A DNA stretch of 27,632 nucleotides from Perkinsus chesapeaki. Taxonomy: Eukaryota; Perkinsozoa; Perkinsida; Perkinsidae. Under the pieces are notes generated by a model that was not told the origin of the DNA, did not search any database, and saw only the letters and a list, made by a program, of their open reading frames with translations. Shown here piece after piece: positions 8,075 to 18,400 of the stretch (the stretch's first letter is position 1; each line of letters begins with the position of its first letter). The position numbers were made by a program, and so were the translations under genes. The stretch is from NCBI GenBank assembly GCA_013115145.1, contig JAAPAO010000490.1, positions 1 through 27,632 of the forward strand. The letters are read 5' to 3'.

Positions 8075-10132
8075 TCATGTGTTCATGGTGATATCCTCGG
8101 CCGGCGCTTGTCGGACTGGGGTCCAAGCCTTCACAGTTATGAAAAGACCTATCCCACTGGCCTGACATAAAGCGATCCATCTGATTGCCTGCAGTGGTTC
8201 CTGCACCTCCCTGCTATCAGACTCCTTCCAGAAAGGCACGCGGGTCTTGCCAGTGGACACAGCAAAGTGACCCGCTGCTATATGCCTCTCCATCTGAACA
8301 CAACAGTTGTCTCCTAACACTACTCAAATTCAAGGGGTTTGCTACCTGGTTTTTCCTTTCTGGCTGTTCGGTTGTCTCCTCTTGTTCGGGAATGTCCGAG
8401 GATTCCTCCTTTGATGGATCCGCTTCTGGTGGATGCTCATCAGGCTCGTCGAATTCGGGGATGCTTTCTTCCACCTTGAAAAGATCTGTGCCACGGCCCG
8501 CGCTGACAGGGCCCTTACCCTTGGTGGTATGAATAACTCAGATTCTGAGAGATCGGCGATGCCTGCGAGAATTAAAGTAGCAGGCTGCTCTTCTTCAGAA
8601 GGCGGAGGGTCAGCGACGACGCGGTGGAGCTCGAAAGGGATGCCATTGACCAAGAGCCTAGCAAGTGGCATACCCCAGCTGAAGGGTGCGGTCTCACCAG
8701 TTCCATATGGCCAACTCGTCGAAGGCCTCATGCACGACATTGATGCTAACGGGAAGTTCCTCGCCGACAACAGGCCAAATCGGAGGCGCTTCCTGATGCA
8801 CGCAAACTAATCCTTCACAAATGATGGTAGATGTTCCCACTGTCACAGGATGGTTTTCCTCGGCATCCTCTGGGTCTGGCTTCTCGCTTTCCTCCTTCGG
8901 CGGTGGTGGCCCCCGCAAGAACACAGGACTTTTCATCTCGTTCCCTGCCAGCAGCGAGAGCCCTTATCTAGCAACGCTTAGTTCTTCACCTCGATTGTCT
9001 TTCATGGTGATGACATATTCGCCCTCGCCGACGAGGGAATACGGTATACCTTCAAAGGCTTCCATCACGACCTCGAGTGTGAATTCTGAAGCACAGGTTT
9101 CTCAAGTAGAATCACTCCAGCTGTATTATTCTAGCCAGGAGCAGCAGCAGGATCGATTACTTGTAGTCAGAGCGTCCGCGCAGTCGCTCGGCAGTGCGGC
9201 AGCAACTGTACGTTCCTCCTCGGTGACAGGGACGTCATCGATGGTTTGAAGCTTGGCTGCTGCTAACTCAATGACCGTAGGTCGCATTTTACTCAGTCGC
9301 TTACCGAGGATCCCGGTAAGTTGTAATCGGTAGGCTGGAGTTAGTGCGCACGGGTTGCCCTGGAGCAGAAGCCGACGGAAGTCGGTGAAGCCGGTGAACT
9401 CCGTCCCTAGGTCCCGCAGCCGACAAAGTCTGTTGTAGCTGAAGAGGGCACACTTTCGAAAGAATGCTCGCGGTGGTGGTCACCTCATATCCAAGCTGAG
9501 GAGATTAGGGAATCTACTGGCGATGCCGCGAAGGTCATCAACATCATTATAAGCCAGCCCGAGGTGTCGCAGACTAGGCAGCTCTGGGCCCTCCAATGAA
9601 GCTATCTCGTTGTTTCGCGCGTGGAGTATCTCGAGATTTGGGGGCAATATAGCAATGGACTTGAGGCAGTTTGAGTCTAGTGAGAGTTGTTTCAAGGCCG
9701 TGAACTTGGTGGTGCGTTCTGAGATTGCCCTGTGCACCTTTCAGGCTCGGCGAGGCTACCGTCGAGGTGTGATATCACTCTCTCGTTGACACTGAGGTCC
9801 GTGAAAAACTGTCCGAGCACAAAGGATTCTGCTCGGACGTTTGGATGCAGACAGGAGCCGACTGCAGCAACGACTCGAACGAAGTCCAGCGAGTTGGCTG
9901 ACCACTCCATGGCGCCGGGCTCCATCACCCCGATCCCTAAGCCGAGGAGATGTTGGGTAGTGAGCGCTGTGCTCTGCGTTACTTTCCATGGCCTCGCTCT
10001 CTTTGGTGCATTCCCGATCGACGTCGAGTCTAAGAGACTTCCTAATGTCCCTTGCTAACTCTTCCTCGTTGTGTACCTATTGCGTGAACTACCAAACTGG
10101 TGGCAGTCAGTATCGATTGGCACTTTGACCAT
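8075..10132 (-). CDS. Leucine-rich-repeat protein resembling LRRC43 (cilium/flagellum type)
   Basis: My exon chain on the minus strand is 10132-10124, 10076-9983, 9936-9760, 9718-9484, 9438-9305, 9262-9161, 9085-8990, 8944-8698, 8678-8519, 8474-8346 and 8293-8075. It gives about 533 aa with all phases consistent. Residues about 94-216 form leucine-rich repeats (LKQLSLDSNCL, LEILHARNNEI, LRHLGLAYNDV, LLSLDMSYNRL). A cap follows, LLLQGNPCALTPAYR, then a LDD-type motif (QTIDDVPVTEEER). This order resembles LRRC43, a ciliary protein in animals; that match is from memory. The C-terminal half is acidic and Pro/Glu-rich. The first exon is the weakest part: its three codons may be wrong, and coding-like sequence lies further upstream (10197-10439). 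The intron at 8679-8697 would be only 19 nt. Confidence 0.7.
8679..8697 (-). other. Candidate 19-nt intron in the LRR gene
   Basis: On the minus strand the segment starts GTGAG and ends TTCAG, and removing it joins ...AIWN to WGMPLARLL in frame. Reading through gives an immediate stop. The only other option I see is a 37-nt intron with a poor GTTGGC donor. Confidence 0.55.
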
Positions 10133-10612
10133 TGGGGCGCATCATGCAGAATTTTAACGACGCAATGGCAGAGATGGTATGAGATAACTTATCTCAGATA
10201 GGTCGTCCCCCCAATCACGATTTCGGTCCGGACCTCGCCTATCGTATATTCGCTCAATACTCCAGCCGCTTGCTTTACAATCCAGGTTGTTCAAATGCGA
10301 AGGTATTATCTTGGCCGCGGTGAAAAGATATTTCCCAACTCACCATTCCCTCAGCGATGTCAACACCTGTCCTATCCCTCAGCAGCCACCTGAAGGCCTC
10401 GAAGAGACTCAACTCACCGGCAGTAGATGACTTAGTCATAACCATAGTGACGACACAAGGTTGACGTCCGATGAATCTTGCCTCACTCGATCAATCTTGC
10501 TCTTCCTCAACGGAAGCGAAGCCCGCCACGCGCAAGATCGTGAAGTCTTGCCATGTGAAGTGCCTCAATCTCGTGCAGGCATTGTGATTGTCTCTTAGGT
10601 TACAGTGTCTCT
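10133..10612. other. Divergent promoter region, possibly with upstream exons of the LRR gene
   Basis: This 480-bp gap separates two divergent genes. On the minus strand, 10439-10344 opens with ATG and reads as 32 coding-like residues ending at a GTGAG donor. After a 34-nt GT-AG gap it continues in the same phase into coding-like sequence at about 10309-10197. I could not connect this in phase to the exon at 10076, so it is either the true 5' end of the LRR gene with one exon missing or a separate small gene. On the plus strand a pyrimidine-rich CTCTTAG sits 14 nt before the acyl-CoA dehydrogenase ATG and could be a trans-splice acceptor. Confidence 0.35.
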
Positions 10613-11956
10613 ATGCCCGTGATCGCCAAGGAGAGTTTCGGCTCTCCCGTTCCCTACGCTGAGCCCAGCTGGTACACCAAGGGTTACAGCAGCCCTTACT
10701 ACACCCAATCGCACATTCAGTGGCGAGCAAGGTGCCGTAGGTTCGTGGAGGATGAGGTCTTGCCAAATGTCAGCGAGTGGGAGAAAGAGAAGGCTATTCC
10801 TCTCGAGATCTACGCCAAATGCTACAGGGCAGGTCTCTTGCCCAGTCTGGTTGGTCCTAAAGGCTACGACTACGCCGATCCTGCGGTGGCTTCTAAACCC
10901 GAGGGCTTCAACTACTTCCATGAGCTCATTCTCATCGACGAGCTTAGTAGATGTGGCTCTGGTGGCGTCATGTGGGGTATGATGGGTGGCCTCAATATTG
11001 GCCTGCCGACTGTCCTCAACTTTGGCACTGCGGAGATGAAGGCCAGAGTGGCTCCACCGTGTGTTAGAGGCGAGAAGAATATCTGTTTGTGCATCACAGA
11101 GCCCCATGCCGGCAGTGACGTGGCCAGCATAAGGACCACGGCCAAGCTCACTCCTGATGGCAAACACTACATCGTTAACGGTCAGAAGAAGTGGATCACC
11201 AATGGTATCTTCTCCGATTACTTTTCAGTGGCCGTCCGCACTGGTGGCCCTGGGATGAAGGGTATATCGATGCTGCTTGTCGAGAGAGGTATGCCCGGCC
11301 TTAAAACAACAAGGCTGGACTGCCAAGGTGTCTGGTCCAGTGGCACTACCTTCGTTGAGTTTGATGACGTCAAGGTGCCTGTGGAGAATCTTATTGGTAA
11401 AGAGAACGAGGGCTTCAAGGTCATCATGTACAACTTCAACCACGAGCGTTGGGGCCTCATCATCCAGGCTGTCCGCTTTTCCCGGCTTCTCTATGAAATC
11501 TCCTTCAAATATGCCCAGAAGAGGAAAACATTCGGCAAGACGTTGATAGAGCATCCGGTGATACGGTGGAAGCTTGCTGAGATGTCGAGGCAGGTCGAAG
11601 GCACCAGTCACTGGCTGGAGAACGTCACCCATCAGATGAGCACAATGCCATGGGAACAAAGCATGGATGCTCTTGGAGGCACCATAGCTTTGATGAAAGC
11701 GCATAGCACCAAGGTGAGCTCAAAAATATCTTATTGATCGTGTAGATTTTTTCAGGTATTCGAGTACTGTGCTCGAGAGGCAGCTCAGATCTTCGGCGGC
11801 AATGCCTACACCAGGAGTGGTCTGGGGGAGGTGGTGGAGCGCCTTTACCGTGACGTCCGTGCCTTGGCTATTCCTGGTGGGTCTGAGGAGATCCTGCTCG
11901 ACCTCGGCATCAGGCAGGCTGATAGACAGTACAAGAAGGCTGGTAGCAAGATGTGA
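10613..11956 (+). CDS. Acyl-CoA dehydrogenase family protein, possibly peroxisomal
   Basis: This flavoenzyme oxidises acyl-CoA at the alpha-beta bond. Two exons, 10613-11713 and 11756-11956, with a 42-nt GT-AG intron in phase 0 give 433 aa. The N-terminal helical domain begins near residue 30. The FAD/substrate signature LCITEPHAGSDVASIR is followed by NGQKKWITNG. Glu278 in NHERW aligns with the helix-G catalytic base of the isovaleryl/long-chain type. At the medium-chain catalytic position the sequence instead reads IPGGSEEILLDLG. QKRKTFGK and IFGGNAYT are family contacts with FAD. No mitochondrial presequence is evident. The protein ends Ser-Lys-Met, a recognised variant of the type-1 peroxisomal signal. 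Several long opposite-strand ORFs here are mere shadows. Acyl-chain specificity is not readable. Confidence 0.93.
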
Positions 11957-12490
11957 TGCTGGCCTTTGAGATTTGTTCGTAGCGTCGTTCGTATCCATTT
12001 TTCACAATTTTTTACTGTAGAACAATGGTTTGTGTTGATATAGTTGTAAGTGGCGACCAGAGGAGTGCAACAGCCGAGGGAGTTGTGATTAATGCCGGGA
12101 TCGTATCTTCGACGGTTAAGAGTGACAGACCAGTTCTCAGCGGTGGGATGTGGTGTGGTGATGAAAGATCCTTGGGAGGTTAAGAACGGCGCGACACTGG
12201 AGAGCGCGTCCCTGCGAATCGGAGTGATAAAGTATTTCACTGTTAAGTGGCGAAGGTAGCACTGCATGGGCTGGAATAAGGATGACCGTTGGGTCTGGAA
12301 TTATGGACCGTCTCTGGTCAATGATTCCATCCGCATTTCCTTACATGCTTCCTAAAGATTACCCTCTTTTGGTGCCGTGCGTTAATTCCCCTTGCCCGGG
12401 GCACTCTTCATCAATTTCTGTGGTGTTAGAGAGATTCGCTCGGCCACCACCTCTAGCTCCTCACGTATCAAAACAAGCTTACTTGCCATC
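11957..12490. other. Intergenic DNA upstream of the KMT2-like gene
   Basis: I see no firmly supported gene. A plus-strand frame from about 12282 stays open into the first exon of the next gene, but in a different frame and without motifs. The promoter and 5' leader of the methyltransferase gene presumably lie here. Confidence 0.4.
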
Positions 12491-15400
12491 ATGGCTTGTA
12501 GATACTATGTTCAATTCATCGACGCCAGTGCCCCTGACCTGGAAGCTCTTCGACCGCAGAAGCTGCCATCCTTACGGGACGCAAAGGAGCTGGCGGAGTC
12601 CCTGGCAATATCCCTGGTACACGGTGATGTGCAGCTGTCGAGGAGTGCTACTGATAGGCATTGGGTGGATCCGGAGGAGCTTGAGATTTATGTAGTATAT
12701 CCGGGTTTCGGGTTTCGGGTTTTCAGAACATATCCTAGGTCCTGTCGGACATGAAAGTGTGGGAGCGACCAGATGAGCTGCATCAGCGGCATCAGACAGC
12801 GGCATCCCAGTTCTCGGGTGAGGAGTGCAAAAGTTGGTATGCATGTAGCATATGCGGATACCGAGTACCGGAGGGGAGCATCCAGTGGGCTGCTACAAAG
12901 GACGAATCAAGGGGAGGAAGCCCGTCTAGTCCGACAGGCATGGATAGGAAACTGGTAGTAGGAGAGGCAATATTAAACGGAAAGGAGGCTTCGTACCGAC
13001 TTTTCCACGGAAAAACAAATTCTGAATCCTGTAGCTGCTCAAAATTATAGCTCTATTTTAGCTCATTTCCTTTCACGGAGACGCTCTTCGCCTAGGTGAT
13101 TTATGCTTCTTCTTGGTTTCAGTCACCAAAGTCGTGCTGCCCCACACCAGAGGCAGAGGACGACCGTCAGAAGGCTCTACAGCGGTTCCACAGCGCTCTT
13201 GGAGCAGCTGCAGCAACAGCCGCCACCTCCGAGGAGGAGGAGAAGGACACCGTCATGCGAGGGGCCACCGACAAGGGCTCCCGCGCTGATGAGCTCAAGC
13301 TTGTACCGGTCGATGAGCGGATGAAGGCAGAATCGGAGGACCAGTACCAGAAGGAAGGGAAGCGGTCGGTGGCGCCGCTGCAGTGCTCCAACTGCCGGAA
13401 TGTCTTCCATGGAGATTGCCTACTTACCCACGAGAAACTGATGCCACCGGATGGTATGGACGAACAGCTTCAATTCCGCAATCTAGACACGTAGGGTCGG
13501 GGTTTGCATGGGTAGTGTGCATGGTAGTGGGGATTTAGATATATGCAAGGCGTTGCTACAGCTGTACCGGAGCTATTACCCAAGGGCTGCCATGAGCTAC
13601 ATGCTTTCTCGAGGTAGTAAGGAGATGTCTTGTCAAGTTCGCGCTGGTAGGGATTACTGTACGGGGTAGATAATGCTACGATCTATTCTGACCTTTCCGG
13701 CTTCGTCGGTCTATAGCCATGAGCCTTTAGTGCCGTATCTACGTCTTAGGTACGAAAGTCAGTCTCCCAAGGCACTGTGAATGGCCGGCAATCTCCTTGC
13801 CTTCTATCAGGCCCAAGTTGGAGCGTCCCCGAGCAGAGCTGTCCTATAGATCTACAGAATCCGGCAACTTCCTTTGTCCAGATTGCCGACTCTGTCAGTA
13901 AGCTACCATCATCCCAATGTCACATCTACATCCACTCAAAGGTATTGCAGTGAACCTCTGGGCACGTACCCGACCAACTGGGACAAGCTGCCGCTGGTGA
14001 AGCTCTTTGGCTGTCTCGAGGTAAATACTTCTACTATGACACCTGGTGACCTTCTGTTCCCTAGTTGGCTGTGGTGTGCCATGGGTGCAATGTGAGTGCT
14101 CATGGTACATGTTGCTTTCCCATAGTGGCGCCGAGTCTCCTCCCAGGAACAACATGGAGATGCGAGGACTGCCGTCAATGTAAGGTTACGTTCCATGAGG
14201 CTTCGGTCTCGATACGAGGGAATGCATAGCCACCGTTGGGCGATACGAGGGAATGCATAGCCACCGTTGGGCGATACGAGGGAATGCATAGCCACCGTTG
14301 GGCGATGCGCTCAATAATATAAGTTCGTGGTTTTGCTTGAAGCCTCATTCGATCCCTTCTATACAGCCCAGTATGAATAGTGGCATTCATCATACGCTTC
14401 CCAGTATAACACCGCCAGTAGAATGGACAAACCTTTATAATGAACTCAAATAATATCATCGGCTATGAATCATAGGTAAAGTGGATCATAGCCTATCATC
14501 CAGTCTACCTACTCCTTGAAAACTCAATGTCATCATGCAGCCACCTCATTAGTCTGCTCTCTCTGATGCCCGAACCTTTGCTTTTAGGCAACAGTTGCGG
14601 CCGACGGACCTACTGGGATCCCGCTGCCCAGGAGCCGACATCCAACGGCACCAACGTCTGGAGTATCACATTTGACACTTGCAAGGCCTGCTGGGCCGGA
14701 TTCGACGCGAACGAGTAGCCCCGGTGTTGGCCGGTGCGCTCTTCAAGGCAGGCACGTGGCAGGTACTGCCCCGTGTGCCTCCGAGCATGGTCTACCGTAT
14801 GGTGTGATGATATGGTACAGTGCGATGGATGTGAGTTCTGGGTGCATGCCAAATGTGACAACTTCACCTGTAAAGAACAATTCACGGAGCTCACCGACAA
14901 AGACGTGAAGTAGCCTCCTTTCCTCCGCTCGACACCAGACCTCAGGTGTCGTCCAGATACTTCTGTCCCATCTGTCGAGACACAGCGTCCAAGTCCAAGT
15001 ATATTAGGGCGCTGGATCTGCTAAAGGTGGGGTGGAGGGTAGGTGGGGGTGCCATCACGGTGGGCTGCTGTCAGGCATTGGACAAGTCACACCTGTTCAG
15101 CGAGCCGGTGAACTCGGCATTTGCGCCGTTGTATTTGAGGGTCGTAAAGAAGCCTATGAACCTTCGGAAGATGCGACAGAAGGCCGAGGCCCACATGTGA
15201 CCGAATCGGTGCTTTTTTGTGCTCACAGTGTTTGCGCGGCCAGGTACCCCTCCGTCCAGGACTTCGTTGATGACTTTGACCAAATCATAACCAACGCTAA
15301 ACTTTTTAACATGCCTAATACACAGACATATAAGATCGCAGAGCAATTCGAGAAAAACGGTCGGCTGGTGCTGGAGCGGTATCTGCTGAAAGTCGCCGGG

Positions 15401-18400
15401 GCAGCTGGCGTGGCGAAAATCGTCAACGAATCGGTAGGCCCGGCAGCCTGTACGCAGAGCCCTCGATCCCCTGCATTTGAGACAAGATTATCCCTTTATC
15501 GACTTAGCCCTTCTCGCCTACCGTCCAAGCGGATGCCCTTTCCGTGGAAGGATCGGAAAGGTCGACAAGAACCCGTCGATCCACCAGAATTACTACTAAG
15601 CCGAAGAGCGATGATCCTTCTCCGTACGTCGATAACGGTTGGCTGAAATATCCGAGTCTCGTTGACAGGTACAAGCAACGACTGAAGAAGGCCAGGAAGG
15701 GGTCCTCCGGCATGGCAAGGCTGATGTCGTCCCCCACCGTATCACCGGCATCCCTCATCATAACAGATGGAAGGATCCTAGACCTTCTATCCCTCATCCC
15801 TTTGGTGAGCTTCCTGGCAGCGCCTTCGGATCTGCAGCTGCTTCTTCCTGTCAGTTGTCGTCGTCGGTGCCCCCATCGCCTATAGCGTACCCCTGCGGGG
15901 CCCTCGTGGCGCCGAACTTCGTGGTTCCGTGCACAGGTGTGGGCCCAGCCGTTCTCGACTGATCAGGTCGATCCTCAGATATCTCGGTTTTCACCTCGCC
16001 TCGGATGGTAGCCCACGGGAAAGACTCTGTCCTTTCCCCACAGGTGGGGCCGCCGTTCGCCATACCGAACTTCCCCCAACTTTTCTTCAGGACCCCCTCC
16101 TCGTCCACGGTAGATGGCTCCTCTTCGAGTGCTGTGCCATATGTGGCTCCTTTGGAGATGCTTGCAACATGGTCGAATGCTCTTGCTGCTCCGATGCTGT
16201 TCACTACTACTGTGCCGGCCTCATCAGTGGGATAGTTTAATATTACCACATTTCCGTCGCATCACACTTTAGGCCTGCCCGACAAGAAGAGCTACCATTG
16301 CCCTGGCTGCAACCGGTGTCCATATTGCGCTCAAATCTGCACCAAATCCCTCAGCAACGATCCCACCGAGCTTGCCGCTCCGAGGTGACCACCAGCTTTC
16401 CTTCCCCCAGGCATCCCCTTCTCCCAGGATGATGTGCGTTAAATGTGGGGTCATCTGGCACAGCAAGTGTCGTGATCGTTGGGTGAAGAAGATACCGCAA
16501 ACTACTTCGACCGGCAAACGTCCGGGCGACTGGGTAGTTGCGAACCTCCGATTCTGTAGAGCGAGCTGCTGCCCTTAGTTGTGGGACGATAAATTCGTAA
16601 TGTGCGACCACTGCGCGCCGGAGCAGTACAAAGCCTCATTCACTGCGTCACGGCGCTGCCTCACCTGCAACACAGCCATCATCGAGGGTACATCGTCTGT
16701 TAATAAGAGAAACTGCGGAGCCAAGATGTAGGGCTCCTCGATCCGTTGCCTCCCAGGGCGCACTGCAGCGGTCAGATCTTGCCTCATCTGTGGCGGCAAG
16801 TGGCACAGCAAATGCATTCCCGAGTTCCGAGACCTGTCTTCAATATCGGTGCCCGACTATGTGTGCTCCAAGTGTCTGGCGTGCACACCTTCGTTCGATA
16901 AGGGAGGCGGGAGACCTGCGGACTTGTCCCCTACTGTGGCTTCGGACACCGATTTAGCTGTAAGGAAGGATCCGTAAGGGCGCGTGTGCGCGGCTCACCC
17001 CTGCGGCTTTCAGAAAAGCCTGGCCTCGGAACTCAATGGCCTTCGGGCTCGTCAGGCAGCCAGCGCAGAGCGGTCAAGGATGCTGGATGCTTTGGCCGGC
17101 CGCCACGACAGTGGCTTGCTTGGAAGGCTGCCGAAGCATCTCGAGCCAGCCCTGCAGCACACCATGGCGCTGGCTGGTGCGAAGATTCATGCTCCTCGAT
17201 CGTCGATCAGTGGTTCCAGGTGCGTCTACTGGGAGTGTGTCGGCCACGTCGACAGCACCGATAATAGGAGGGGATGCTGAGGACTGGCTTGTCCGGACCA
17301 TGGGCCAGGATATCTTCCTGCCCAGGAGAGGGACAAAGGCGCAGGGACAGGTAGGGGGTCATGCAGTGTAATGGACCACACGTGGTCTCAGGCATCACCG
17401 ACGGTTTCAACTCCTCAAGATGCGTCAATTGCACACAGACTCCTGGCGGCCCGGGACATACTGCAGTGGATCGACAGTCAAGATGTCACCACAACAACCT
17501 CACCCGGCGGCGGGGGAGACGTCTCCATGTTGGACTCAAGTCCGTCTAGCGCCGCAAGCGAGGGGGTCGAAGAGCCACGGGTAGGTCAAGTCACGACTCC
17601 TCCCCCTATCTACCATTCAGGCATTGGTGCAGAGATCCTGGTGGCTACAGCAGGCCATCGGCCCTGCCGTCTTGTTGTTAAGGATTATCCACAAGACCAT
17701 CACCTCGTTGGACAAGGGCTACATCGGAGCCTTCGTAAGCTAGAGGGGGCCTCTCCTCCACCACCACAGCCTGTGCCTTCAGAGTCCGGCCCGATACCCA
17801 ACACTCGGTGCTGCAGTACCGAACAGCTGTGTTTCTATACCTGCCTGGGAGTAAGCAACACTGCTGCTGCTGATGCTGCTGTCGTGATGAGGATCATCCT
17901 GTTTCAGTGAGCGTCGATGTGCCCTCTGCGGGAGCCGGTCGGATACCCTCTCCATGGGCCGATTGATACCGTGGGTGGACGGCCAGTGGGTTCATGCTCT
18001 CTGCGCCCAATGGACCATCAAGGGCCTCACAGTCACTTTCCCTGGGGTACCCCACCATCCGCCATGGCGATTCGATCTCTTTATAGTTACTACCGACAGA
18101 CTTCACTGCAGCGCCTGAGGAGCAGCCCTACAAGGATCCCGAGCCCGGGGCAACATCCGCCCATGCATTGTCCCAATACGCTAGATTGAGCAGGTCAGCT
18201 CTGATATACTCATAGATTCAGCACGGCAAATTATCTCGCTCGTCGTATGGTCGTTTCGCTCTCGTCGCCACGTAAGCAGCAGAGTAGTGTACTTGTTGTG
18301 CGGCAGGTACGTGTCATGCCGAGTTGATGTGGTGGACTACCCAACAAGCCTGGCCTCAAGTTCAAAGCATACCTGTCTCCTGTGCCGCTCTACAGGGGCT

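Noticed and set aside
9719-9737. 19-nt GT-AG segment GTGCAC...CTCAG in the LRR gene as a mini-intron
   Set aside because: Removing it gives the wrong frame. A 41-nt intron (9719-9759) joins the two LRR exons correctly.
10595-11167. 190-codon minus-strand ORF over the acyl-CoA dehydrogenase
   Set aside because: It is a shadow frame opposite a gene with strong family motifs, and it shows no domain of its own.
15851-16249. 132-codon minus-strand ORF
   Set aside because: It lies opposite exons of the KMT2-like gene that encode zinc-finger residues on the plus strand.
16571-16733. In-frame TAG codons in the PHD region as signs of a pseudogene or stop readthrough
   Set aside because: Each stop lies at the AG end of a phase-consistent intron (16534-16578 and 16699-16731), so splicing removes it.
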